From contig DEAY01000452.1 of NCBI GenBank assembly GCA_002348345.1, positions 1 to 33,623 of the forward strand: 33,623 nt of DNA, read 5' to 3'. A model generated the notes under the pieces. That model was given only the letters and a program-made list of their open reading frames with translations. It did not search any database and was not told the origin of the DNA. Shown here piece by piece: positions 24,296 to 32,451 of this stretch; within the stretch, counting starts at the first letter, position 1; each line of letters starts with the position of its first letter. A program made the translations under genes and the position numbers. Origin of the DNA: Verrucomicrobia bacterium UBA2970. GTDB taxonomy: Bacteria; Verrucomicrobiota; Verrucomicrobiia; Limisphaerales; AAA164-E04.

Positions 24296-24300
24296 AGGAG
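24296..24300 (+). promoter_or_regulatory. Ribosome binding site of the EamA-like gene
   Basis: AGGAG lies eight bases before the ATG at 24309, one of the few canonical Shine-Dalgarno sites in this run of genes. It follows a 56-base gap, so this gene can be translated independently of the thioesterase gene. Confidence 0.6.
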
Positions 24301-24308
24301 AAAAGGTT

Positions 24309-24875
24309 ATGGGCACTGAAACATCATCTGGACCAGGCATGACCTGGCTCTATTTCGCACTTCTCACGGTTTTTTGTTGGGGACTCTACGGCATTCTCTT
24401 GCACAAGGGACAAGTCACCATGGGAGATCCGGAAAACGGTCGTTACAAGGCGTTTCTCTTTGTCGGGATCGCCTACTTTTTGACCGCTGTTCTCGCACCG
24501 CTGGCATTGCTCATGTACAAGGGGGCCGCGTTCAGTGGCTACACGGGTTCGGGAATGTGGTGGTCCCTGGTCGCGGGCATCCTCGGGGCGGTGGGGGCGT
24601 TTGGTGTCCTTCTGGCCTTTGGCGCCAAGGGAACGCCTGCGGTGGTGATGTCGATTATTTTCGCCGGTGCGCCGGTGATCAATGCGTTGGTTGCCATCAT
24701 CCTCCATCCGCCCGCGGGAGGATGGGGTTCGGTGAAACCTCAGTTTTTCCTCGGGATTATACTTGCTGCGACGGGGGGCATGTTGGTGACCCTCTTCAAG
24801 CCCAATCCCGGGCCCGCCAAACCAAAGGTCGTTTACGTTGATTCGTTCCCTGCCCGCGGGGGTCAGGGTCGATGA
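24309..24875 (+). CDS. Small EamA/DMT-like membrane protein
   Basis: A 188-residue membrane protein with about five hydrophobic helices (roughly 12-28, 46-68, 80-100, 106-125 and 140-158) and a soluble tail. The helices WLYFALLTVFCWGLYGILLH and the GTPAVVMSIIFAGAPVINALVAI segment resemble the drug/metabolite transporter (EamA) superfamily, but the length is about half of a typical ten-helix EamA protein, so it would have to dimerise. An AGGAG ribosome binding site (24296-24300) sits eight bases before the ATG at 24309. It could export the product of the cluster; this is inferred from position. Confidence 0.75.
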   Translation: MGTETSSGPGMTWLYFALLTVFCWGLYGILLHKGQVTMGDPENGRYKAFLFVGIAYFLTAVLAPLALLMYKGAAFSGYTGSGMWWSLVAGILGAVGAFGVLLAFGAKGTPAVVMSIIFAGAPVINALVAIILHPPAGGWGSVKPQFFLGIILAATGGMLVTLFKPNPGPAKPKVVYVDSFPARGGQGR

Positions 24876-24881
24876 TTGATC

Positions 24882-24886
24882 GGGAG
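24882..24886 (+). promoter_or_regulatory. Ribosome binding site deciding the CoA-ligase-like start
   Basis: GGGAG lies seven bases before the GTG at 24894. It supports GTG as the start rather than the in-frame TTG at 24876. Confidence 0.55.
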
Positions 24887-24893
24887 TGATCTT

Positions 24894-26195
24894 GTGGGGG
24901 ATTCGGCCTCCATCATCCATCCGTCTCGTCAGGATCTTGAGGCGATTCAGTTGGAGCGTTTAAACGCACTGCTGGCCGAGGTTTCGGAGTCGAATCCCTT
25001 TTACCGGAGCAAATTATCCGCCCTGCGCCTTCCCCTGGCGTCCTTGGCCGCGTTCCAGGAAACGGTTCCCTTCACGACTAAGGAAGAGTGGGTTGCCGAT
25101 CAGGAGCAGAACCCGCCCTATGGCACCAATCTCACCTACCCTCTGACCCGATACACGCGCTGCCATCAAACCAGTGGAACCTCGGGAAAGCCCATGCGTT
25201 GGCTGGACACCACCTCGAGCTGGGACGGCATCGTCGACGACTGGGTTGAAGTGATGCGGGCCGCTGGGTTGGAGCAGGCCGACCGATTCTTTTTTGCGTT
25301 TTCATTCGGTCCCTTTCTCGGCTTTTGGTCGGCCTTTGAAGCGGCGCTCAAGATGGGAAGCTTCAGTCTCTCCGGGGGCGGGATGACGACGGAAACCCGG
25401 CTTCAGGTGTTGGTGAAGAATCAAATCACCGTTCTGGGGTGCACCCCGACCTACGCCATCCGGCTGGGCGAGGCGGCCCGGGAACGAGGGGTGGAAACCG
25501 AGGGGCTTCCCCTGCGTCGTCTCTTGGTCGCCGGCGAACCCGGAGGGAGTTTGCCGGCGGTGAGGGATCGCTTGAAGCAGCTTTGGCCGGGCGCTTCGGT
25601 CTTTGACCACCATGGAATGACCGAAACCGGTCCGGTGTCCTATGAGTGCCCCGAGATGCCGGGAAGGCTTCATCTCAATGAGACTTCGTATCTGGCGGAG
25701 GTCGTGGATCGTGAAGGAGGTCTCGCGGTTCAGCCCGGGACGCGGGGCGAACTGGTGCTCACGACCCTTCGACGATTGGGATCGCCCCTGATCCGTTACC
25801 GCACGGGCGATTTGGTCGAGCTGGCGGCTCGGCAACCCTGTGTTTGTGGACGCTATCATTTAGCGTTGGAGGGCGGCATCATCGGACGAGTCGACGACAT
25901 GGTGGTCATCCGGGGCGTCAATGTCTTTCCGAGTGCCATCGATGAGATCGTTCGGCGGTGCGGTGGGGTGATCGAATACCAAGCGATCGTTTCCGAGCGG
26001 CGGAGTCTGGCGGAACTCGAATTGGCCATTGAGGTCGAGGCAGGGGAAAAGGGCGATGAACCCGTTCGACGACGACTCGAGGAGGAGCTACGCAAGAGCC
26101 TTGCGCTCAGGATCCCGGTGCGGGTGGTGTCACAGGGGTTGTTGCCGAGATTTGAGATGAAGGCAAAACGCTGGGTTCGAGTGGATCAGGAATAA
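24894..26195 (+). CDS. Phenylacetate-CoA ligase-like adenylate-forming enzyme
   Basis: A 433-residue enzyme of the ANL superfamily, at the length of PaaK-type ligases. Motifs are the P-loop QTSGTSGKP, DHHGMTETGP, LIRYRTGDLV, a GRVDDMVVIRGVNVFPSAI hinge region and the C-terminal lysine in FEMKAKRW. A CVCGRYHL segment is consistent with the CxCG element of this group. Such enzymes activate an aryl or short carboxylate with ATP and load it on CoA or a carrier protein. With a chorismate-lyase-like gene upstream, 4-hydroxybenzoate is a plausible substrate; that is inference. It is the last gene of the rightward run. The start is GTG by virtue of the GGGAG site. Confidence 0.85.
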   Translation: MGDSASIIHPSRQDLEAIQLERLNALLAEVSESNPFYRSKLSALRLPLASLAAFQETVPFTTKEEWVADQEQNPPYGTNLTYPLTRYTRCHQTSGTSGKPMRWLDTTSSWDGIVDDWVEVMRAAGLEQADRFFFAFSFGPFLGFWSAFEAALKMGSFSLSGGGMTTETRLQVLVKNQITVLGCTPTYAIRLGEAARERGVETEGLPLRRLLVAGEPGGSLPAVRDRLKQLWPGASVFDHHGMTETGPVSYECPEMPGRLHLNETSYLAEVVDREGGLAVQPGTRGELVLTTLRRLGSPLIRYRTGDLVELAARQPCVCGRYHLALEGGIIGRVDDMVVIRGVNVFPSAIDEIVRRCGGVIEYQAIVSERRSLAELELAIEVEAGEKGDEPVRRRLEEELRKSLALRIPVRVVSQGLLPRFEMKAKRWVRVDQE

Positions 26196-26228
26196 AGGGG
26201 GCAAGAGAACCCGGGGAACGAGAGGGAG

Positions 26229-26244
26229 CCACCCGACCGGGTGG
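26229..26244. terminator. Hairpin between convergent genes, possible bidirectional terminator
   Basis: CCACCC (26229-26234) and GGGTGG (26239-26244) form a six-base stem with a GACC loop between two convergently transcribed genes. There is no T-run, so termination is only suggested by position. Confidence 0.35.
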
Positions 26245-26250
26245 TCGATC

Positions 26251-27048
26251 CTAGCCGATGAACCGCTTGGGATCGACAAGCCATCCTCGAAGGCGATAGT
26301 AGGGCCACCCGATGATTTCATGGAGATAGACCTTCATGAGATAGAAGCTCGTGGGCTTGGGCAGGATTGCCCAACCCCCGGTTCGCTGAAGGTAGGAAGT
26401 TCCTTCGAAATCGCAGGCGACGGGAATGACTTGAATTCCGGTCGCTTGAAAAGTCGCCTGGGCCCGGCTCATGTGGGTTGCGGACGTCACGAGGAGGATT
26501 GAAGTCCAACCCTGTTCCGTGGCGAGCGCCTGGGTTCGGCGGGCTTCGTCGTAGGTATTGCTATTACCGGGAAGCACGTAGGTGGGAAGGGTCGCGAGTT
26601 GCCAGCCTTCGAACCACCGCTGCATTTGTTCGCCCTCGGATTGAACGCCTTCACTGTGTTTGCCGGGGCCTCCGCCGAAGACCAGCGCCTTTGCTTTATT
26701 TCGGCGAGCGAGTTCGAATCCCGTGATGATGCGATCGGTTTCCCGCTTGAGATTGAATCCGTTGAGATCGTGATCCGATTGCGTGAGGGCGGCCCCCAGG
26801 ATGACGATCGCGTCCGCTTCGGGAACCGCATCCCAGTCGGGGAGAACGAAGGGGGTTTCCAGACGCGCCGCGAGCCGGGCGGGGACCGGAGTTGCCCCGA
26901 TGGTGAAAAACAGCCCCAAAATGATGAGAAGAGCGAAGGCACTTCTCCATTGTTTGCGGCGAAAGGCCATGATCGTGGTCCCAACCCCAAGCAGGAAGAG
27001 AAGGGCGAGGGGCTGGGCGAGGTCAGAGGCGAAGGAGGCCAACATCAT
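26251..27048 (-). CDS. YdcF/ElyC family (DUF218) protein
   Basis: A 265-residue protein with two N-terminal hydrophobic helices (about residues 8-28 and 36-52) and a DUF218 domain. Domain markers are AIVILGAALTQ (80-90), RIITGFELARRNKAKALVFGGGPG and SNTYDEARRTQAL followed by ILLVTSATHMSRAQATF. ElyC and SanA relatives act at the cell envelope in Gram-negative bacteria; the biochemical function is unknown. The open frame continues upstream, but that segment is Pro/Arg-rich and overlaps the AIM24 gene, so the ATG pair at 27048/27045 is the better start. Confidence 0.85.
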   Translation of the reverse strand: MMLASFASDLAQPLALLFLLGVGTTIMAFRRKQWRSAFALLIILGLFFTIGATPVPARLAARLETPFVLPDWDAVPEADAIVILGAALTQSDHDLNGFNLKRETDRIITGFELARRNKAKALVFGGGPGKHSEGVQSEGEQMQRWFEGWQLATLPTYVLPGNSNTYDEARRTQALATEQGWTSILLVTSATHMSRAQATFQATGIQVIPVACDFEGTSYLQRTGGWAILPKPTSFYLMKVYLHEIIGWPYYRLRGWLVDPKRFIG

Positions 27049-27095
27049 AGGGGGTGTCGGATTGATCGAGCCGGCCTTAAGAAGCGGCCGGTCCC

Positions 27096-27896
27096 TCAGC
27101 GGTTGTCTCCATCGAGAAGCCCCCCGATTCCGCCCAGGATCGAACCTTCCCCTTTTCCGCCGGATCCCGTTCGAGGGGCGGCGCTGATGATTCGGCCGGC
27201 GAGGCGGCTGAGGGGGAGGGATTGGAGCCATACCTTGCCGGGGCCTCGAAGTGTGGCGAAGAAGAGTCCTTCCCCACCGAACAAGGCCGACTTGATCTTA
27301 CCCACGTATTGGATATCGAAATTCACAGTGGCTTGATAGGCCACCACGCATCCCGTGTCGACCCGAAGCGTTTCTCCGGCATGGAGTTCCTTTTCATAGA
27401 GGGTTCCCCCCGCATGGACAAAGGCCCACCCATCCCCCTGGAGATGTTGCATGATGAAGCCCTCCCCCCCAAACAGGCCTGCGCCCAGGCGCTTCTGGAA
27501 AGCGATTCCGATGCTGACGCCCTTGGCGGCGCACAAGAAGGAGTCTTTTTGTGTGATCAACTCGCCTCCCAATTCAGCGAGGTGAACGGCGATGATTTTG
27601 CCCGGGTAGGGCGCTCCGAAGGAAACTCGTTGTTTTCCCATGCCGCGATTCAGGAAAACCGTCATGAACAATGATTCTCCCGTGAGCAGGCGTTTGCCGG
27701 CGCTCATCAGGCTGCCGAGAAAACCACTCTGCTGCTGGGAGCCGTCCCCGAAGATGGTCTCCATTTCGATCCCCTCCTCCATGTACATCATGCCGCCGGC
27801 TTCGGCGACCACCGCCTCTTGAGGATCCAACTCGACCTCAACGAACTGCATTTCCTCACCATAGATTCGATAATCGACCTCGTGCATTGCGGGCAT
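27096..27896 (-). CDS. AIM24 / TIGR00266 family protein
   Basis: A 266-residue beta-rich protein of the AIM24 (tryptophan RNA-binding attenuator-like) family. Typical elements are VELDPQEAVVAEAGGMMYME (about 20-39), a GESLFMTVFLN segment, PGKIIAVHLAE, GEGFIMQHLQGDGWAFVHAGG and the GLFFATLRGPGKVWLQSLPLSRLA ending. Function in bacteria is unknown. The ATG at 27896 is preceded by AAAGGAAAG; the open frame extends 21 codons further but without a site. The Gly-rich tail (GSILGGIGGLLDG) is common in the family. It is 47 bases upstream of the YdcF-like gene on the same strand. Confidence 0.88.
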   Translation of the reverse strand: MPAMHEVDYRIYGEEMQFVEVELDPQEAVVAEAGGMMYMEEGIEMETIFGDGSQQQSGFLGSLMSAGKRLLTGESLFMTVFLNRGMGKQRVSFGAPYPGKIIAVHLAELGGELITQKDSFLCAAKGVSIGIAFQKRLGAGLFGGEGFIMQHLQGDGWAFVHAGGTLYEKELHAGETLRVDTGCVVAYQATVNFDIQYVGKIKSALFGGEGLFFATLRGPGKVWLQSLPLSRLAGRIISAAPRTGSGGKGEGSILGGIGGLLDGDNR

Positions 27897-28012
27897 CGCT
27901 TCGCTTTCCTTTCGGTTTGTTTTGTTCTGACTTCGAGCCAGCTTGAGAGGCTCGATCAAAAAGTCAACCCATCGGTGCCGAGCGGAGCGAGTCTCTAGGG
28001 TGAGGTGTGGCG

Positions 28013-29422
28013 TTAGTCCCGGCTCAGGCGATTGAGAATGTTATGGGTGATTCGTTCCACGATCGGGTCCTTTCCCGCAAGACCGTGAGACCAATCGGTC
28101 GTCCCCACCGTCACGACCGTGCCTCCCTTGGTGTAGCTCCCCATGACGGCTGCTCCGACGCGGCCTTTCTCGAAGCGTTCATACCAGAGGCTGTCGTCCG
28201 GATGCCACCGGGCGGGTGCCGTTGCCAGAATGGTGAATCCCTCAGGGGTGCCATCCCGGTGAGTCGGGAAGGGGAGGCCATCCTTCCAGATCATTTCGCA
28301 CCCGTCACACTCGTAGCCCACGATCGAGTCCGCGCCGCCGAACGATCCTCCGGCTTTGAGGGTGGTCCCTTCGAAGAGCCAATGTTGGGGACGATGAACG
28401 GTAAACGCACCGGATCCGTCCATGAACTGTCCGTGACTGCGGTGATAGCCTCCCCAGAGAAAGCCGACCCCGGTGAGTTGGTTTTCGGGACGATTGACGA
28501 GGTGGTGACTCCAGAGCGTCGAAAGGGTGCGGTGATCAGTCGTGCGAAACTGTGGATCCCAGTTGTACCATTGTTTCCAGCACGTGAGTGCCCGGCCCGC
28601 CTCTTCGGTCCGTACTTGCCAGCAAACGCTGTTACCGCTGAAGAAGGCCACGTTCCCCCCTTTTTGGATGTAGGCTTCCAGATGGTCCCGCATGGAGGCG
28701 GACCAATACTCATCGTGGCCGACACTCAGGACCAGGCGGTAGGCGTCCAGCAGTTCCGGCCTCAGTTCGAGATCGGAATTCACGGCATAGTCAATCGGAT
28801 AGCCATTGTCCTCTGCCCAGATGACAAAGGGTTTTTCCCAGTTACCAAAGAAGCCGGCGAGCGGCCGATTGAAGGAGACGCGCTGGCCTTGGAGCTTGGC
28901 ACGGCCGTGGTAGGAGTAGAGGCTGGATCCACCCCAATTGTTGTAGGCGTTGTAGGTGTTGGTGGTGAGTTGGAGAAGGATCCTGGAGGTTTTCCCCGGC
29001 GCATGGGATCGGACCACAAAAAACATTCGACTGGTGGCGGTTCGTTCGTTTCGTTGAACGAAGGGGCCGCCCCGATCTTGGACTTGAAGCGTGACCTGGT
29101 AGTAACCCGAGCGCCAGTCGCCGGGGATCCGGAATTGATGGCCGGCCGGCCATTGACACCCATGACTCGAGGCGTTCTCGGGGACGGGATGAGAGGCCCC
29201 TGGAATCCCGGTTCGGTGCATGACTCGTTGCGCCATGGGTCCGATCCGTTCGATGAAAAAATCATAGGATGAGGCGGAGGTCGATGTGTGGAAGGTGACG
29301 GTGTCTCCGGGACCGTAGCTGAGCCGGTCCGGGTAACCCTCGATGAAGAGCGAAGGGGCGGCGGCCAGCGGACCCAGGAAGGAAGTGAGAAGCGCCAGGA
29401 ACAGGGAAACTCGTTGTCTCAT
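28013..29422 (-). CDS. Secreted protein with N,N-dimethylformamidase beta-subunit-like domain
   Basis: A 469-residue protein with a clear signal peptide (about 1-22, ending PLAAA). An immunoglobulin-like N-terminal region (about 25-140) precedes a domain resembling the C-terminal part of the DMFase large subunit. Landmarks are LLQLTTNTYNAYNNWGGSSLY (within about 148-168), VLSVGHDEYWSASMRDHLEAYIQKGGNVAFFSGN in two consecutive stretches, and a C-terminal VVTVGTTDWSHGL. The domain has a glutamine-amidotransferase-like fold and appears in many secreted proteins of unknown function. DMFase also has a small subunit, which is not seen nearby, so dimethylformamide hydrolysis is not claimed. Confidence 0.8.
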   Translation of the reverse strand: MRQRVSLFLALLTSFLGPLAAAPSLFIEGYPDRLSYGPGDTVTFHTSTSASSYDFFIERIGPMAQRVMHRTGIPGASHPVPENASSHGCQWPAGHQFRIPGDWRSGYYQVTLQVQDRGGPFVQRNERTATSRMFFVVRSHAPGKTSRILLQLTTNTYNAYNNWGGSSLYSYHGRAKLQGQRVSFNRPLAGFFGNWEKPFVIWAEDNGYPIDYAVNSDLELRPELLDAYRLVLSVGHDEYWSASMRDHLEAYIQKGGNVAFFSGNSVCWQVRTEEAGRALTCWKQWYNWDPQFRTTDHRTLSTLWSHHLVNRPENQLTGVGFLWGGYHRSHGQFMDGSGAFTVHRPQHWLFEGTTLKAGGSFGGADSIVGYECDGCEMIWKDGLPFPTHRDGTPEGFTILATAPARWHPDDSLWYERFEKGRVGAAVMGSYTKGGTVVTVGTTDWSHGLAGKDPIVERITHNILNRLSRD

Positions 29423-29578
29423 GGAATCAGACTAGGGAGGGGACGACGGATTGGAAAGGATAGGACGGAAGGGATTTGAGCTTGGGGGAACGCTCGATAT
29501 GGAGGAGGAGAACGATTGAGGGACGGGCAGATGAGAGATGGGGTGGATGGCGGAGGTTCCCTCTAGAGAGAGAATCCT

Positions 29579-29604
29579 GCCCGTCAACCAGGTGGGTTTC
29601 GGGC
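29579..29604 (-). terminator. Stem-loop after the DNA ligase gene
   Basis: GCCCG (29579-29583) and CGGGC (29600-29604) with an inner AACC/GGTT pairing form a hairpin five bases beyond the ligA stop codon. It lacks a clean T-run; a pyrimidine-rich tract follows on the transcribed strand. Possible terminator of the MlaF-MlaD-TerC-LigA transcript. Confidence 0.35.
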
Positions 29605-29608
29605 GATC

Positions 29609-31669
29609 TTACCGGGATGGGGCGGAGTCGGGTTCCTGGCGGATAAGGTCTAGAAACTCATCTTCCGAAAGAATCCTGAGATCAAGTTTCTTGGCCTTCT
29701 CCAGCTTGGACCCAGCTTCGGTGCCGGCAACGACGAAGTCGGTCTTCTTGCTGACGCTGGAGCTGACCTTTCCCCCGGCCTTCTCGATCTTGGCGCTGGC
29801 CTCGGATCGAGTGAGGGTTGGAAGCGTTCCGGTGAGAACGAAGATCTGACCCGAACAAGGTCCGGAGGTCATTTCGGGTTGATACAGGGCCGACTTGAAA
29901 TTGAGGCCGGCTCGCTCCAGTTTGGCGATCAGTTCCTGATGCGCTGGTTCGCCAAACCAGTTGACCAGGCTAGCCGCGATCACCTCGCCGATTTCATCGA
30001 TCGCGACCAGTTGGTCCTCCGTCGCATCCATCAACTGGAAGAGATCGGGATAGTTCTGGCCGAGCGTCTTGGCGACGCCAGCCCCGACATGAAGGATGCC
30101 AAGACCAAAGACCAGTCTCCAGAGATCACGTTGTTTGCTCGCTTCGAGACCGTCGAGGAAGTTTTGTGCGGACTTCTCGGCCATGCGCTCGAGCGCGGCG
30201 ACTTCCTCCAGTTTGAGCTGATAGAGTTCCGCGAGATTGGAGGCGAGGCCCCGCTCCACAAGTTTCTGGATGAGAACCTGTCCCCCCCCCTCGATGTCCA
30301 TCGCACCCCGGGAACACCAGTGTTCCAGCCGTTCGCGGACCTGGGCGGGGCAGTCGGGGTTCTCACAGCGGATCACCACGCCGCCAGCCTTCTGCCCCTC
30401 CTCACGGGTCACCGGCGTTTGGCATTCGGGACAGACGCCTGGAAACTCGAAGGGTGCGGCATCCGGTTGTCGCTGATCCATGACGACCCGGACCACGGCA
30501 GGGATGATCTCTCCCGCTTTCTCGACCACGACCGTGTCTCCGATCCGAATATCTTTGCGTCGAAGTTCCTCCTCGTTGTGCAGCGTCGCCCGGCTGACCG
30601 TGGTGCCACCGACGAAGACCGGTTCGAGTTCGGCGACCGGCGTGAGGGCTCCGGTGCGCCCGACCTGAATCGTGATCGCGCTGAGGATGGTTTCGGCTTG
30701 CTCGGCGGCATACTTGAAGGCCATGGCCCAGCGCGGGGCTTTGGCCGTCGCGCCGACTCGTTGGTGGAGGGCGATCCGATTGAGTTTGATCACCGCGCCG
30801 TCGGTCTCGTAGGCGAACGAATGTTTGAGATGACCCAACTCCTCAATCACCCGGAGCAGGTCGTCGGCGCTGTGGCAGTGCCAGATCCGGTCAGGGGTTT
30901 TGAACCCGAATTGCCGGAGGCATTCAAGCGAGTCGAGTTGGGACGCCGGGGAGGGCTGGGCGGTCGCCTGGAACCGGGCGATTGCATAAACGATGATGTC
31001 GAGGGGACGAGCGGCAACCAGTTGGGGGTCCAGTTGTTTGAGTGAGCCGGCCGCCGAGTTTCTGGGATTCACGAAGGAGGGCTCTCCCGCCTCCCGTCGT
31101 TCCGCGTTGAGCTTGGCGAAGCCCTCCTTGGTCATGAAGACCTCGCCGCGTACTTCAAGGCGTTCGGGCGGGGAGGCGTCGCCCGTGGCAAGCGTCAGGG
31201 GGACACTGCGGATGGTTCGAATGTTGGCGGTGATGTCGTCCCCCTGGATCCCGTCGCCCCGGGTTGTTCCCAGGGCCAAGCGCCCCTGTTCATAGCGGAG
31301 GCTCAGGGCGACGCCGTCGACCTTGGGCTCCACGGTCCAATCAAGCGTTTCCTCGGGAAGGAGTTTCGAGACGCGATTGACGAAATCCCTCACCTCATCC
31401 TGCGAATAGGTGTTGTCGAGGCTCATCATCGGGACCTGGTGCCGGACCGAGGTGAACCCCTCAAGCGGTTGCCCTCCCACCCGTTGGGTCGGAGAGTCGG
31501 GCGATTTCAGATCAGGATGGTCCGACTCGAAATCGACCAGTTGGCGGTAGAGCCGATCAAAGGCTTGATCGGAGAGCTTGGGTTGGGCGAGAACGTAGTA
31601 GGCGTGTTCGTGTTCGGCAATCTCTCGGCAGAGGGCGTCATACTGCACCTTGAGGTCGGCGAAACTCAT
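29609..31669 (-). CDS. ligA: NAD-dependent DNA ligase LigA
   Basis: A complete 686-residue enzyme with the usual LigA layout: domain Ia (HEHAYYVLAQPKLSD, about 20-34), adenylation domain with the nucleophile Lys116 in EPKVDG, OB fold, a four-cysteine zinc finger (CPECQTP ... CENPDCPAQ), helix-hairpin-helix repeats (GLGILHVGAGVAKTLG) and a C-terminal BRCT domain (IFVLTGTLPTLTRSEA). It seals nicks in DNA during replication and repair and is expected to be essential. It starts one base after the TerC-type gene's stop (TGAaATG), so translation is probably coupled. Confidence 0.98.
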   Translation of the reverse strand: MSFADLKVQYDALCREIAEHEHAYYVLAQPKLSDQAFDRLYRQLVDFESDHPDLKSPDSPTQRVGGQPLEGFTSVRHQVPMMSLDNTYSQDEVRDFVNRVSKLLPEETLDWTVEPKVDGVALSLRYEQGRLALGTTRGDGIQGDDITANIRTIRSVPLTLATGDASPPERLEVRGEVFMTKEGFAKLNAERREAGEPSFVNPRNSAAGSLKQLDPQLVAARPLDIIVYAIARFQATAQPSPASQLDSLECLRQFGFKTPDRIWHCHSADDLLRVIEELGHLKHSFAYETDGAVIKLNRIALHQRVGATAKAPRWAMAFKYAAEQAETILSAITIQVGRTGALTPVAELEPVFVGGTTVSRATLHNEEELRRKDIRIGDTVVVEKAGEIIPAVVRVVMDQRQPDAAPFEFPGVCPECQTPVTREEGQKAGGVVIRCENPDCPAQVRERLEHWCSRGAMDIEGGGQVLIQKLVERGLASNLAELYQLKLEEVAALERMAEKSAQNFLDGLEASKQRDLWRLVFGLGILHVGAGVAKTLGQNYPDLFQLMDATEDQLVAIDEIGEVIAASLVNWFGEPAHQELIAKLERAGLNFKSALYQPEMTSGPCSGQIFVLTGTLPTLTRSEASAKIEKAGGKVSSSVSKKTDFVVAGTEAGSKLEKAKKLDLRILSEDEFLDLIRQEPDSAPSR

Positions 31670-31670
31670 T

Positions 31671-32411
31671 TCATCGAAACGGCTTTCGAAGCTCGAGTTT
31701 GGCCGTCTTCTTCTTGCGGATTTTGAGATTGATCATCTCGACTCCGAAGGAGAAGGCCATGGCAAAATAGATATAGCCTTTGGGAATCTCTCGATGCACG
31801 CCCTCGAGGACGAGGACAAATCCGATGAGAATGAGAAAACTCAGGGCGAGGATCTTGAATGTGGGATGCTGATCGATGAACGAACTCACGGTGTCGACAA
31901 AGATCAGCATGACAATCATCGCCACAATCACGGCCGTCACCATGATGGCGATCTCGTCGACCATGCCCACGGCGGTGATCACCGAATCCAGAGAGAACAC
32001 GATGTCCAACAACATGATCTGAACAATGATGCTGACAAAGGTTGGAGCGACCTTTGCGGATTGTTCCCCATCGGCGCCCTCCAGCTTACCGTGAATCTCA
32101 TGGGTGGCTTTTCCAAGGAGAAACAAGCCTCCGATTAGTAGGATGAGGTCCCGTCCAGAGACGGGATGCTGCATGACGTGGAACAGGGGGCTGGTCAGCT
32201 TCACCATCCACGCCAGGCCGCAGAGGAGGATGAGGCGAGTCAGTAGGGCAAGCCCGAGGCCGATTTTTCGGGCCTTCGCTTGGGTGGCCTCGGGCAGTTT
32301 GCCGGCGAGGATGCTGATGAAAACGATGTTGTCGATTCCGAGAACGATCTCCAGAAACGTCAACGTCAGGAGACTGATCCAGGCCTCGGGTTGGGATAAG
32401 AGTTCTAACAT
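31671..32411 (-). CDS. TerC family integral membrane protein
   Basis: A 246-residue membrane protein with about seven helices and the two TerC signature motifs: EIVLGIDNIVFI (about 21-32) and DIVFSLDSVITAVGM (about 137-151). TerC proteins have been linked to tellurite resistance, metal (manganese) homeostasis and metallation of secreted proteins; which applies here cannot be told. The C-terminal tail is strongly basic (KIRKKKTAKLELRK). It lies 40 bases after the MCE gene and directly abuts ligA. Confidence 0.93.
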   Translation of the reverse strand: MLELLSQPEAWISLLTLTFLEIVLGIDNIVFISILAGKLPEATQAKARKIGLGLALLTRLILLCGLAWMVKLTSPLFHVMQHPVSGRDLILLIGGLFLLGKATHEIHGKLEGADGEQSAKVAPTFVSIIVQIMLLDIVFSLDSVITAVGMVDEIAIMVTAVIVAMIVMLIFVDTVSSFIDQHPTFKILALSFLILIGFVLVLEGVHREIPKGYIYFAMAFSFGVEMINLKIRKKKTAKLELRKPFR

Positions 32412-32451
32412 GGGAACGCGAGGGTTAATTTAGGGTCCATTCGGGTTGATT

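Noticed and set aside
27049..27231. 61-codon N-terminal extension of the YdcF-like gene
   Set aside because: Pro/Arg-rich, overlaps the end of the AIM24-family gene in another frame, and the ATG at 27048 gives the expected membrane-anchored family start.
28007..29272. 421-codon rightward open frame opposite the DMFase-like gene
   Set aside because: Composition rich in Gly, Val and Pro with no domain; the leftward frame has a signal peptide and family motifs.
29879..31045. 388-codon rightward open frame inside ligA
   Set aside because: Antisense to an unambiguous NAD-dependent DNA ligase.
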